This document shows, piece by piece, positions 7,421 through 17,017 of a stretch of DNA of 64,000 bases (position 1 is the stretch's first letter; each line of letters begins with the position of its first letter). The notes under the pieces were generated by a model that was not told the DNA's origin, made no database searches, and worked only from the letters and a program-made list of their open reading frames with translations. This DNA is from Vibrio tapetis subsp. quintayensis (GTDB lineage: Bacteria; Pseudomonadota; Gammaproteobacteria; Enterobacterales; Vibrionaceae). The stretch lies in contig NZ_JAUFQV010000014.1 in NCBI RefSeq assembly GCF_030409945.1, forward strand, positions 62,001 through 126,000, written 5' to 3'. The translations under genes and the position numbers were made by a program.

Positions 7421-10400
7421 TTATTACCAAACTTATGCTTAGCGAGATCCATAAAACGTTCTTGTAGCGCATTCACTAACGCTTTATCACCGAATGGCTG
7501 ATCGAGTACAGCACGCTTAATCTCTTTCTTCATCCGCTTCACTTCATCTTGCTTAGCGAAGAAATCAATAATCTCTGTTGCTTCGTCTAGCATCGCGACT
7601 AAGGTTTGAGTTGTCTGTTTTATTGACTCATGAAGCGACTCATCAATCACATCGCCATCACTGACATGCGTAACTTCTGAGATAAGAATATTGTAGAAAG
7701 CAAATTCCGTTTCCGACAAACCCACATCTTGTGCTGCTTGCTGGTGGGCATTGCCAATATCGTCAGTCATTTCTAGTAGTAGCTCTAACTGAAGTGACCA
7801 TTGACCTGCTGTTTTTTCAATGACATCACGCAGGCGTAAACTCAACGAACGGTAATATTCAGGGTCTTCATCGAGATTAATGGTAATGTGATGCTTGATT
7901 GCACTCTCAATCTCAGACGCTTTCGATTCATCCGACTTGGTTGGTTTTATCATCTCTTTGAAGTTCGCCGCGAGTAAATCTACAGGGGGTATTTTCGGGT
8001 CTACTCCTGTACTAAGAATGTGCTCATCCACCAACTGGCGAACCTTTTCACCAATTTCACGCATATCTAAACCCGCGTCTCGATACAGCGTTTTTGATGC
8101 GTTGTGAACTTTGCCCAGTAACTTCATATCAGGAATGAAGGGTGCGGCACTGGCGTCAGGCAAAATCACGTTGAGTTGTTTGGCGAACAACTTAAAAGCA
8201 AGGTCGAACTGCGCACGAGTCGTTTCATCTTTTAGCGCTAACACGTAATCATCAATATCGTCACTCTTAACATTATTGAAGAAAGACATTGCTCTCGTGT
8301 GTTTCGCTTTTAGCTTAGGGATCTCATCTTTCAGGCTTTGGTATGTGCCTTCTACATCTTCGCTGCTGAACAAGTCTAACGCTTCAGTAAGGTGAGTAGC
8401 TAACCCGTGATAATCCACCACATAGCCACAATTCTTACCCTTGTAGGTACGGTTCACACGGGCAATGGCTTGCATCAGTGTGTGGTCTTGTAACTTACGA
8501 TCAATATACATGACTTGAGCGATTGGGGCATCGAAGCCCGTTAACAGCATATCTTTCACAATAAGAAACGCCGTGTTATCAAACTTTTTGTTCTTCTCTT
8601 CAGTTCCCGCTTTATCAATGCCGAACGGCTTTTTGAAATTCTCAATCGCCTTCTTTTGATGCGCTTTGTCGGTGTGCTTAGCGATATACGTTTTGTCGTT
8701 GTGATCACCTGAGATAATCACCTCAGAAGGAGGCGCACCCAGCTCATCAAGCGTCTTTTTAAAAATAGCGGCAGCATGACGGCTACCCACTACTATCATC
8801 GCTTTAAAACCATCGGGGCGAATGTGTTCTTTATAGTGTTTAAGCAGATCTAAACATACCCAGCGAATGCGAGCAGGCGCTTCACGTACTGCGCGCTCCA
8901 CTCCGTACTTTTTCTTTATTTCTCGTTGTTCGTCTTCGGTGTATTCACCAAAATACTCTTCAAACAGCTTATCAAGTGACTCTCCCGCCACTTCCGATTG
9001 CACTTCTCTGCCTTCATACAGCAAGCGTACGGTTGCACCATCTTCGACTGCTTCATTGATTTTGTATTCATCAATATAGCCACCAAACGCTTGACCCATC
9101 TTTTGCGTTTTAAGCAAAGGTGTACCCGTAAAGCCCACTTTAGGCGCGTTCGGTAGCGCAGCATTGATGGTCATGGCTAGCCCACCAAACTGAGTGCGAT
9201 GAGCTTCATCAGCAAGAACGATTATTTTGTCACTCGGGTTTAGGTCTACAAAGCCTTCCGCTACTGTCGATTGTTTCTCTTGCTCTTTTTCAAGATCGGA
9301 GAACTTTTGCACCATCGCAGTCACAAGATCGGAGCTGTCTTTTTTAAGTAGCTCTTTTAACTCTGCTACTGAGCCAGCGTTATAGACCGTTTCGCCTTGA
9401 GCATCACGGAAGGTATTGGAAAGCTGTTCATCCAGTTGTGTTCTATCGGTAATAAAGACCAATTTGTACTGCTGTAATTCTGGGTCACGGCGCATCTTCA
9501 CCGCGAGCATAACCATAGTGAGTGATTTACCACTGCCTTGGGTATGCCAAACCACACCGCTTCTTTCTTTACGAGAGAGGGCTTTGCGATCTTTGCCTCC
9601 CTTCAAGCGTTCGATGACTTTATTAACTGCTCGATATTGCTGATAGCGAGCTACTTTCTTGATGATTTTCCCATCATCAGTTTCATAGATGATGAAGTTT
9701 TGCAGAATATCGAGGAAGTTGTCTAAGCTGAACATACCTGCTAGCAAACGTTGCTGAGCCGTCACATGAATCAAAACCTCATAACTGGCTTTGGGTTCTG
9801 CTGCTTGCATAAGTTCGACTTGGCTTTCTATATTAGCTTCACTAACAGAGTCATCATCTAATACATCATCAGGGTATTGAACCTCTACCGCAGAACGAAA
9901 CGTTACTACGTTATCTTGTAGCGACTGGTTCGCTAACGCTTCATCACTGAATGGGTAAGCGTCTTTCCAATCACCATAGTGCTGGCTGCTAGAACTGATG
10001 GTGCCGACTTTGGCTTGGTCACGACAGGTAGAAACCATCAGTTGGTTATACCAAAACAGCTTTTCTGCCCCTTCACCGTCTTGCTGTTCACGTAAATCTG
10101 CATAACGACGAAGCTGATCAATACCATGGCTCATTGGGTCTGAAATGTATGGCGATTTACATTCAATTACCGCAAGGGGAATGCCGTTCACAAAGCAGAT
10201 AATATCGGGGATGATTTTCTGGTTAACCCCTTCCACTTTGAACTGGTTGGCGACTAGAAATTCGTTATTGGAAGGCGTATCGAAGTCGATAAGTTTAACG
10301 GTTTGCCCTTTGCGCCCTTTACCTAAATCTTGCTCAACCGATAGGTAATTCACCATGGTTTGGTAGAAGGCGTGGTTGTACTCCATTAAGGCAGCAAAGC

Positions 10401-10632
10401 TAGGGTGAGTCACGTCCCTTGATACTTTGCGTAGGTTCTCGTCGCTTATCCAAGGGTTGATGCGTTTAATCGCCGCTTCTAAGCGCTTCACCAGTATTAC
10501 GTCACGTAGATAGGCACGCTCTTGATTGGGATGGTCAGGCGCAAGAGTTTTGCCTTGCACATATTGCCAACCAAGCTTAACCAATTGAGCAATCGCAGGC
10601 GCTTCTACTTTATCGAATTCATTATTTGCCAT
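7417..10632 (-). CDS. hsdR: Type I restriction enzyme, R subunit (HsdR)
   Basis: HsdR is the motor and nuclease subunit that translocates and cuts unmodified foreign DNA. The 1071-residue protein has an N-terminal PD-(D/E)XK nuclease (PDIICFVNGIPLAVIECKSP, about residues 140-165), Walker A HTQGSGKSLTM near 365, DEAH box VLADEAHRTQFGG near 473, GFTGTP near 500 and a C-terminal helical HsdM-contact region. All motifs are intact. Its start overlaps the preceding unknown gene by 11 bp and its stop overlaps the metallopeptidase gene, which indicates a single transcript with hsdM and hsdS. Confidence 0.96.
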   Translation of the reverse strand: MANNEFDKVEAPAIAQLVKLGWQYVQGKTLAPDHPNQERAYLRDVILVKRLEAAIKRINPWISDENLRKVSRDVTHPSFAALMEYNHAFYQTMVNYLSVEQDLGKGRKGQTVKLIDFDTPSNNEFLVANQFKVEGVNQKIIPDIICFVNGIPLAVIECKSPYISDPMSHGIDQLRRYADLREQQDGEGAEKLFWYNQLMVSTCRDQAKVGTISSSSQHYGDWKDAYPFSDEALANQSLQDNVVTFRSAVEVQYPDDVLDDDSVSEANIESQVELMQAAEPKASYEVLIHVTAQQRLLAGMFSLDNFLDILQNFIIYETDDGKIIKKVARYQQYRAVNKVIERLKGGKDRKALSRKERSGVVWHTQGSGKSLTMVMLAVKMRRDPELQQYKLVFITDRTQLDEQLSNTFRDAQGETVYNAGSVAELKELLKKDSSDLVTAMVQKFSDLEKEQEKQSTVAEGFVDLNPSDKIIVLADEAHRTQFGGLAMTINAALPNAPKVGFTGTPLLKTQKMGQAFGGYIDEYKINEAVEDGATVRLLYEGREVQSEVAGESLDKLFEEYFGEYTEDEQREIKKKYGVERAVREAPARIRWVCLDLLKHYKEHIRPDGFKAMIVVGSRHAAAIFKKTLDELGAPPSEVIISGDHNDKTYIAKHTDKAHQKKAIENFKKPFGIDKAGTEEKNKKFDNTAFLIVKDMLLTGFDAPIAQVMYIDRKLQDHTLMQAIARVNRTYKGKNCGYVVDYHGLATHLTEALDLFSSEDVEGTYQSLKDEIPKLKAKHTRAMSFFNNVKSDDIDDYVLALKDETTRAQFDLAFKLFAKQLNVILPDASAAPFIPDMKLLGKVHNASKTLYRDAGLDMREIGEKVRQLVDEHILSTGVDPKIPPVDLLAANFKEMIKPTKSDESKASEIESAIKHHITINLDEDPEYYRSLSLRLRDVIEKTAGQWSLQLELLLEMTDDIGNAHQQAAQDVGLSETEFAFYNILISEVTHVSDGDVIDESLHESIKQTTQTLVAMLDEATEIIDFFAKQDEVKRMKKEIKRAVLDQPFGDKALVNALQERFMDLAKHKFGNK

Positions 10633-11269
10633 GATTACATCCCGTTTGCCCTTTATCTAACGCAGGAACAAACTCCAATGTGCGTTCTAGACTATCCTTA
10701 ATTTTTTGCTTTAACCGCTCAATCCCTTCTTCGGTTAAGAAAGAAGCAATAGGTTCTTCAAATGCCGTGGTGACAAAATCATGGTCTAGCTTGCAATGAT
10801 AATCTAGGCTCGGCTTTGGATAATCAGCCATATTCCATGCCGCCTCAAAGCTTTTGCTTTGGTCACAATGCGCACGATAGATACACAACTTCAATAAGCT
10901 CTTTGCATCTTCTACCTTTACCGCCATGTTAAGTGCATCCGGCTGACTACCCATGCTCTCATCACGAATTCCAGTATCATGCATCACGATAAACTCTAAG
11001 ATGAAATCACCTTTGGTGACCTTGTCTAGGTGAGCAACGTTTTTGAATTCATATCTAGGAATTGCCGCTGGTAACATATCCCATTGCCAATTTGAAAATG
11101 GATTTCTCGCACTGTTGGAGAATCGGCAAGGCTTCCAAAACCAAAAATCGGTATCGAACTCTTTGGCTAGCTTTTCAATGGCGGGTAATAAACGCTGATA
11201 ATAAGCAGCTAATAAACGGTGTGCTGTACGTACCTGTACGAATAGGTCGCCTGTGTCATTTGAATTCAT
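10622..11269 (-). CDS. Unknown protein embedded between hsdS and hsdR (second of two)
   Basis: I do not recognise this 215-residue soluble protein. The start is ATG at 11269, which overlaps the stop of the preceding gene as ATGA and has AAGGAATT upstream; the frame stays open further upstream to 11353, but that would overrun its neighbour. It is rich in Trp and aromatic residues in the first half (FDTDFWFWKPCRFSNSARNP) and has a Lys/Glu-rich helical C-terminus. No transmembrane segment, signal peptide or catalytic motif is evident. Its strict coupling between a PD-(D/E)XK protein and hsdR suggests a role tied to the restriction system, for instance as partner or inhibitor of the nuclease next to it. 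Confidence 0.7.
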   Translation of the reverse strand: MNSNDTGDLFVQVRTAHRLLAAYYQRLLPAIEKLAKEFDTDFWFWKPCRFSNSARNPFSNWQWDMLPAAIPRYEFKNVAHLDKVTKGDFILEFIVMHDTGIRDESMGSQPDALNMAVKVEDAKSLLKLCIYRAHCDQSKSFEAAWNMADYPKPSLDYHCKLDHDFVTTAFEEPIASFLTEEGIERLKQKIKDSLERTLEFVPALDKGQTGCNHGK

Positions 11270-12021
11270 CGCAATTCCTTGCTGACTGGTAGCAATAGAG
11301 AGTGTTGTAGAGATAACTTGGGGAATACGTCTGGCTGTATCAATTGAGACCAAGTGAACGGAGATGTTTGTAAACCATATAAGCTGAGTCCATCTAAAAT
11401 ATCATTGAGAATGCGCTTCTCTTGGCGAGAGATGCTTAATGCTTTGTTTACTTGTTCATCATTTAGCAACTCAACAATATGCGCCGTAACAGCGTCCCAC
11501 TTAATGGATGCAATACCTTTAAGTAGATTGTTCTTGTTTAGCAACTTACTCGCCCACTCAAGCGCTTGTTTTTGCTCTATTCGACCAATTGCCAAAAAGT
11601 ATAAAGGCTTGTCGCACTCTTGTTGAGCCTGCAAAAATGACTCAATCTCTTTGTGCCATTGGTCGTAATACTGATCGCCGCCTGCTGGTGGTTTTACTTC
11701 AACAATTAAATTGCACAGTTCAAAGCGAATCACCAAATCAGGTTCAACTTGGCGAGATTCACCGCCTTCTGTTAAAGCATACCTCGGCCAATAGTCGATA
11801 GATTGAAATGCACCAAATTTCGCCTGAAAATCATCAGGCGACAGAGAAAAACAACTCGCTAGGATTTGAGTTTGAACATCATCAGATAGGTAAGCAAAGC
11901 GCTCAAAAAAAGTAGACGTGAGCAAATCTTCACGGGCTTTGAACACGCTTGCCCAACGCACTGAATCTTGCCCGCCGTGCTCAATACGCCCTGCTTTTCC
12001 GTGAAGAATTGCTTTTAACAT
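11266..12021 (-). CDS. PD-(D/E)XK nuclease-like protein embedded in the RM operon
   Basis: The 251-residue product contains a recognisable PD-(D/E)XK-type core: the N-terminal AREDLLTSTFFERFAYLSDD (about residues 29-48) followed by EPDLVIRF and LIVEVKPPAGGDQYYDQW (about 93-120), giving the D...ExK triad. The C-terminal half is helical and unassigned. It starts one base inside the hsdS stop (TAATG) and overlaps the next gene by ATGA. The fold assignment is inference from motif spacing; a nuclease acting beside HsdR would be an unusual addition to a type I system. Confidence 0.65.
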   Translation of the reverse strand: MLKAILHGKAGRIEHGGQDSVRWASVFKAREDLLTSTFFERFAYLSDDVQTQILASCFSLSPDDFQAKFGAFQSIDYWPRYALTEGGESRQVEPDLVIRFELCNLIVEVKPPAGGDQYYDQWHKEIESFLQAQQECDKPLYFLAIGRIEQKQALEWASKLLNKNNLLKGIASIKWDAVTAHIVELLNDEQVNKALSISRQEKRILNDILDGLSLYGLQTSPFTWSQLIQPDVFPKLSLQHSLLLPVSKELR

Positions 12022-13295
12022 TAGCTGTCTACCTTCACACGAACCTTGCCCGTCAGGAGATCTTGCATTAGGGCTTTTTTACTTCCTTCAAACTTCTTCT
12101 TTTTCGCTTCCAAAAGAAGATATTTCTTCTGCACAGCCCTTATAGAGTTAACCATTTGATTTTGTTCTTCAATTGGAGGTAAAGGTATAACCTCTCTCCT
12201 CAAATCAGTTGTATTTAAATGTGGGTGAGCACCGCCAGTTGCAATAACGCTTACTCTTTGTTTTCCTTGGTCTGAGTTCATATACTCAGCTAGAAAGTAT
12301 GGGTTCAATATCTCTTTCTTAGGTCTAGAGATAATCAATGCGTGGCAATTCGCACCCTCATAGCTTTTAGGTACTACACAAGTGTCTCCATTCCCAGCTC
12401 CAGTTTGAACCGTGAGGACATCACCTTCTTGTAAGCATGCTCTAATATTCTTTTGGTGAAACTCCTGTCTCACATATTTGTATGTTTTCTCGACAAAAAC
12501 ATTACGTCTAACATTTTGACAAAGAATATAGTCCACCCCTTTCTCTACATAAATATCTCTGGTTGAACCAACATATCCATTGGTCATCTTGGAACAACAA
12601 TCAGCTATATATCGAACCTCCCACCCCTTCGGAATCCTACCCACTGGCGAGTCTTTAAACTCCGTATGAGGCTTACCATCCACACCGACACCACGGGTGA
12701 GCAGCTCTTGCATCATGCCTGTTTTTAGGTCTTTGAGCTTGTCGATTTGCGCCTGTGTTTTTTCAATCACTTCATCGACAGAGGTGAGGATAGCGGCGAT
12801 TTTCTTTTGTTCTGGGAGTGGGGGGAGAGGAACAAATACTTTCCTTAGATTCTCCATACTCAAAGACGGCTGAGAAGTAACCGAACCAAGTAGCTTGATA
12901 CTCTTTTGAGTATCATCAGAAGTAAATACATGGGCTAAAAACTTACCATCTATTTCATTTTCATCTGGTGTGATTTTTGCCACATTAGGTGCCAAATGAT
13001 ATCTATCATCCTCATCGATAAATGCGACTTCACCAACAGTACCCACATAGCTAATTACCAAGTCATTTTTTGCCAGTTTCGATCTGGGTAAAGCATCCGA
13101 GGTAGCTCTTGGAATAGTTTGCACTTGCGATAGATCGAGTTTCCCCTTCTTCAGGTTTAACACTCTAACTGCAATAATTTCACCACCAATAGAGTAATCA
13201 AAATGGCTGGTGTATTCGTACCCTGCCAGTTTAGTGACAAAGCAAGAGTCCCCAACCTTTGACCCCTTCCATCCTTCAGGAACCAAGTTACTCAT
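12021..13295 (-). CDS. hsdS: Type I restriction enzyme, S subunit (HsdS)
   Basis: HsdS determines the bipartite DNA target of the HsdM2S methylase and the full restriction complex. The 424-residue protein has two target-recognition domains (about residues 1-160 and 215-370), each followed by a conserved helical spacer with the signatures [15 protein letters not shown] and [15 protein letters not shown]. Both repeats are complete, so it should be functional. The target-recognition segments look more AT-rich than hsdM, as expected for exchangeable domains. It overlaps the hsdM stop by 8 bp. Confidence 0.95.
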   Translation of the reverse strand: MSNLVPEGWKGSKVGDSCFVTKLAGYEYTSHFDYSIGGEIIAVRVLNLKKGKLDLSQVQTIPRATSDALPRSKLAKNDLVISYVGTVGEVAFIDEDDRYHLAPNVAKITPDENEIDGKFLAHVFTSDDTQKSIKLLGSVTSQPSLSMENLRKVFVPLPPLPEQKKIAAILTSVDEVIEKTQAQIDKLKDLKTGMMQELLTRGVGVDGKPHTEFKDSPVGRIPKGWEVRYIADCCSKMTNGYVGSTRDIYVEKGVDYILCQNVRRNVFVEKTYKYVRQEFHQKNIRACLQEGDVLTVQTGAGNGDTCVVPKSYEGANCHALIISRPKKEILNPYFLAEYMNSDQGKQRVSVIATGGAHPHLNTTDLRREVIPLPPIEEQNQMVNSIRAVQKKYLLLEAKKKKFEGSKKALMQDLLTGKVRVKVDS

Positions 13296-15021
13296 AACCC
13301 AACTCCTTCAAGTACCCATGCATCACCTGTTCAGCTTCGGTCACTTGTTCATCGATCTCATGCAGCGACACTTGGTATTTATCCCACCAGCGCTCAAACT
13401 GAGTGATAACTCTCCCATCAGCAGCAACTTCTCGGATCTGCTCTTTGCTTTCGATACTTGCTTTAAAGGCATAGTAATCGTCGTTGGTTTTATCGAACAC
13501 TAAGGAAATATCGAACCCTGCTAGGATTTCCTCTTCTATGTATTCGCTATGTACTTCACGCACTGGCACACCACCATGAAGAATCGCTCGCACATCAAAA
13601 ATCTCAGCTGGTGGTGAGGTATCTGCATAACGGCGAATATTGAGGTTAAAATCGTTCTCGGCAATCTCTGAAAAGTTCACCACTTTTGCGTAACGTTTGA
13701 TATCACACTTACTTTCAAACGAATGGTTTTCGAACGTTTCGACAATCTTGATGATGTCTTGCTCACGCAGTTTGTTCTGGTTTTTACCCTCTTCAAACTC
13801 AAGCTCTGAGTTGATGAACAGGACTTTGCCCTTACGAGCTGCGGATTTGTTCTTGTTAATGATAAGTAGGCATGCAGGAATGCCCGTACCATAGAACAAA
13901 CCCGATGGCAGACCAATCACTGCTTCTAATAAATCGTCTTCCAAAATGCCTTGGCGAATAGCCTTCTCACTTGAACCACGGAATAGCACACCATGAGGCA
14001 TAACCACACCCACCATACCTTCATTATTGGTGCTGGCGATCATATGTTGAACAAAAGCTAAATCACCCGCATCTTTTGGCGGCGTACCATAAGGGAAACG
14101 ACCAAAGCCATCACTATCACACTCGTCTTTACCCCACTTTTTCAGCGAGAACGGCGGATTAGCGATTACGCGGTCAAAGCTCATTAGCTCGCCGCCTTCG
14201 GTATGCTTAGGCTCGCGTAGAGTATCGCCCTTGCGAATATCGGCACTTTGCACGCCATGTAAGAACATGTTCATCTTACAAATCGCCCACGTATTTAGGT
14301 TCATCTCTTGCCCAAATAGCGATAGGTTTGATGCGTTCTCACCATTTTTAGCAAGGTGGTTACGAGTTTGAACCAGCATACCGCCCGAACCTGTGGTTGG
14401 ATCGTAAATACGCATGCCCGCATGAGGCTTTAACAGTGCCACCAGCAGTTGTACCACTTCGCTAGGAGTATAGAACTCACCGCCTTTTTTACCCGCGCTG
14501 TCGGCAAACATTTTGATTAGGTATTCGTAAGCGGTTCCCAACATATCTGGGCGCTCAAAATCTTCGTTACGTAGACGGTGCTGGCTAAAGTGAGAAAGCA
14601 AGTCACGCAACTTAGCATCGGTCAGTTTGTTCTTAATGTTGAAGTCGATTGTCACCAACACGCCTTCAAGCGCTGAGTTGTGTTCTTCAATCGCTTCGGT
14701 GGCTTTGTTAAGGCTTTCACCAATGTTGTGCTTTAAATCTTTAAGCGCAGACCAACGGGAACTTTCAGGCATATAGAAAGTGTCGTCGTACTCATCTTCA
14801 TCATTTGCCAGTTCTTCAGCTTGAACTTGTGTTTTCCCTTTCCCTAGGTAGTAGGCAATGACTTTCTCTTGCTCTTCTTCAAACGCATCCGACATGCGCT
14901 TTAGGAACATCATGCCAAAGATGTAGTCTTTAAATTCAGAAGCATCCATGTTGCCACGAAGAATGTCAGCGGTTTCCCAAAGGAAAGATTCAAGCTGCTG
15001 AAGGGAGAGTTTGTTGGTCAT
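13288..15021 (-). CDS. hsdM: Type I restriction enzyme, M subunit (HsdM)
   Basis: HsdM is the N6-adenine methyltransferase subunit that protects host DNA. The 577-residue protein has an N-terminal helical domain ([20 protein letters not shown]), the AdoMet-binding motif [12 protein letters not shown] near residue 205, and the catalytic motif NPPF near 287 with [13 protein letters not shown] further on. It is the first gene of the six-gene minus-strand operon hsdM-hsdS-nuclease-unknown-hsdR-metallopeptidase. The start ATG at 15021 faces darT across a 244-bp divergent region. Confidence 0.96.
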   Translation of the reverse strand: MTNKLSLQQLESFLWETADILRGNMDASEFKDYIFGMMFLKRMSDAFEEEQEKVIAYYLGKGKTQVQAEELANDEDEYDDTFYMPESSRWSALKDLKHNIGESLNKATEAIEEHNSALEGVLVTIDFNIKNKLTDAKLRDLLSHFSQHRLRNEDFERPDMLGTAYEYLIKMFADSAGKKGGEFYTPSEVVQLLVALLKPHAGMRIYDPTTGSGGMLVQTRNHLAKNGENASNLSLFGQEMNLNTWAICKMNMFLHGVQSADIRKGDTLREPKHTEGGELMSFDRVIANPPFSLKKWGKDECDSDGFGRFPYGTPPKDAGDLAFVQHMIASTNNEGMVGVVMPHGVLFRGSSEKAIRQGILEDDLLEAVIGLPSGLFYGTGIPACLLIINKNKSAARKGKVLFINSELEFEEGKNQNKLREQDIIKIVETFENHSFESKCDIKRYAKVVNFSEIAENDFNLNIRRYADTSPPAEIFDVRAILHGGVPVREVHSEYIEEEILAGFDISLVFDKTNDDYYAFKASIESKEQIREVAADGRVITQFERWWDKYQVSLHEIDEQVTEAEQVMHGYLKELGYE

Positions 15022-15265
15022 TAATGTTACCTACAGAATATGAGGTGATCTCGTACGAAGGTGTACGTTGTCGTATTGGTACGAACAGATATTGACGCGA
15101 ATTTTACGGGGAAGTGGCTGGTGGGGCAATCAGAGACCGCAAATAATGAGTGCATAAAGCTAGGAAAGTAGAACTTTCGCTATCAAGAAGATAATATCAC
15201 GACCTAAAACACTGATTAGAAATCTCTTCTCCAATGTTTTCATCACTGTATCAAGGATATTATCG
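15022..15265. promoter_or_regulatory. Divergent promoter region between hsdM and darT
   Basis: This 244-bp region must hold the promoters for the RM operon and darTG. Close to hsdM, direct copies of GTACGAA lie at 15053-15059 and 15079-15085, 26 bp apart, with further TACG steps between them, and the first is part of the palindrome TCGTACGA. This may be an operator for controlled RM expression, but no controller gene is adjacent. The rest is AT-rich and has no gene. Confidence 0.4.
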
Positions 15266-15871
15266 ATGGTTGTGAAGGTCTCTCATATCACTCATATAAA
15301 CAACCTCGACGGGATATTAACCGAAGGCTGCCTGTGGTCTGACTCTAAACGTATCGATCTAAAATTAAACAATAAAAACATTGGTTATAACCATATAAAA
15401 GAGCGTAGATTACAACATCGTGTTGAGGTTGCTGCTGGTGGTACGATTGGCGAATATGTTCCATTTAACTTCTGCCCACGCTCGGTGATGCTTTATGTCA
15501 TCCATCAAGGGCACGATGACTTCCATGATGGGCAAGATAAAATAATTCACCTCATCAGCGATACTCAAACAATCACTACTCGCAACCCAAGCTGCTTTTT
15601 CACTGACATACATGCAGACTTGGCTTTTGCTGAACAAATCGATGATTTTTCACGATTAGATGAACTCGACTTTAAAAAAATTCATGCCAAGTACTGGCAA
15701 CAGTTTAAAGAAGAAAAACAAGCTGAATTTCTAGCTCACAAGGCAGTATCTTGGAATTGTATTCGACAGATCGGAGTAAAAACGCCAGAATTAGCAGATA
15801 AAGTAAAGCAAATTATCGCTAATGCACAGCACCAACCTGACGTTCTGGTTAAGCCAGAATGGTATTATTAG
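15266..15871 (+). CDS. darT: DarT, DNA ADP-ribosyltransferase toxin
   Basis: DarT (DUF4433) transfers ADP-ribose from NAD onto DNA bases (thymidine or guanosine depending on type) and blocks replication; DarTG systems act in phage defence. The 201-residue protein shows the family pattern HIT-x3-NL-x2-IL (His7), YVPFNF at 64-69 with an Arg at 72, and the catalytic glutamate in KQAEFLAHKAV (Glu154). AAGGATATTATCG precedes the ATG. It is followed by its antitoxin after a 14-bp gap. The residues needed for activity appear intact. Confidence 0.92.
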   Translation: MVVKVSHITHINNLDGILTEGCLWSDSKRIDLKLNNKNIGYNHIKERRLQHRVEVAAGGTIGEYVPFNFCPRSVMLYVIHQGHDDFHDGQDKIIHLISDTQTITTRNPSCFFTDIHADLAFAEQIDDFSRLDELDFKKIHAKYWQQFKEEKQAEFLAHKAVSWNCIRQIGVKTPELADKVKQIIANAQHQPDVLVKPEWYY

Positions 15872-15885
15872 TTGAGTAGTTCACA

Positions 15886-16950
15886 ATGATTTCATACGTT
15901 AAAGGAAATATCCTGCACGACCAATCGGATGCCATTATTAACACCGTAAATACTGTCGGGGTTATGGGTAAGGGTCTAGCTTTGCAATTTAAAAAAGCTT
16001 TTCCAGACAACTTTAAAATCTATAAGTCGGCTTGTGATAACAAAGAGCTTATAACAGGTGAGATGTTGTCAGTTTCTACTCAATCAATCAGTGCTCCTTT
16101 CTACATCATCAACTTTCCAACAAAAGCGCACTGGAAAGGAAAGTCTAAGATTGAATACATCAAAGACGGCCTAGCTGCTCTAAAAAAAGAAGTTAAAAGG
16201 TTAGAGTTAACCTCGGTCGCTATACCGGCTCTTGGTAGTGGTCTAGGTGGCTTGCCTTGGACAGACGTCGAGCGTGAAATTCAAGAATCACTATCTGACA
16301 TGCCGGAAGTGGAGTGGCGCATTTATCCACCTCAAAATGCACCACAAGCCGAGAAGATGGTAAACCGTACGACGAAGCCTAGAATGACAATCGGTCGAGC
16401 TGCTGTTATAGGCTTAATCAATGAGTACCTCACTACAGGCTTGCACTACAAACTGTCCCTGCTAGAGGTTCAAAAGTTGGTTTATTTTTTAACGGCAGCA
16501 GGTGAAAAATTAAATAAAGTCCACTTTCAAAAGCACCATTATGGTCCGTATGCAGATGTGCTACGCCACGTGTTAGATAAAATGGAAGGGCACTTTATTT
16601 CTGGCTACGCTGACGGTGTAAACAAACCTGATATTACTATTGAGCTCAAAGATGGAGCCATTATCGGCGCTCAATCATTCCTAGCATCTCATCCAGAAAC
16701 AAAGCACAACTTTGATGAAGTCACTAAACTGGTTGACGGGTTCGAATCGCCTTACGGTATGGAGCTTCTCTCAACAGTCCACTGGGTAGTAACAAGAGAG
16801 TGCCAGCAAGATAACGTCGTACTAGAAGAAGTCGTTAAAAAAGTACATGAGTGGAGCGAACGTAAAGCACAAATGAAGCCTGCTCATATCAAAGCAGCCC
16901 TAACCCGCTTACAAGATCAACACTGGCTAAACCGAGTAGCGGCGTCATAA
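15886..16950 (+). CDS. darG: DarG, macrodomain antitoxin
   Basis: DarG reverses DNA ADP-ribosylation through an N-terminal macrodomain and sequesters DarT with its C-terminal domain. The 354-residue protein has the macrodomain at about 1-150 (YVKGNILHDQSDAIINTVN, GVMGKGLALQFKKAFP, PALGSGLGGLPW) and a C-terminal DarT-binding module (LSLLEVQKLVYFLTAAGEK, HHYGPYADVLRHVL). Both parts are complete. It lies immediately downstream of darT and ends in a terminator that is shared with the converging second DarT-like gene. Confidence 0.93.
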   Translation: MISYVKGNILHDQSDAIINTVNTVGVMGKGLALQFKKAFPDNFKIYKSACDNKELITGEMLSVSTQSISAPFYIINFPTKAHWKGKSKIEYIKDGLAALKKEVKRLELTSVAIPALGSGLGGLPWTDVEREIQESLSDMPEVEWRIYPPQNAPQAEKMVNRTTKPRMTIGRAAVIGLINEYLTTGLHYKLSLLEVQKLVYFLTAAGEKLNKVHFQKHHYGPYADVLRHVLDKMEGHFISGYADGVNKPDITIELKDGAIIGAQSFLASHPETKHNFDEVTKLVDGFESPYGMELLSTVHWVVTRECQQDNVVLEEVVKKVHEWSERKAQMKPAHIKAALTRLQDQHWLNRVAAS

Positions 16951-16973
16951 CGAACAAGTAAAAATGAAGAATT

Positions 16974-17003
16974 AAAAAAGGCTTCAATTAAGAAGCCTTT
17001 TAA
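16974..17003. terminator. Bidirectional terminator between darG and the DarT-like gene
   Basis: The hairpin AAAAGGCTTC-AATTAA-GAAGCCTTTT serves both converging transcripts. Confidence 0.85.
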
Positions 17004-17017
17004 CTAAGAGTAATCCA

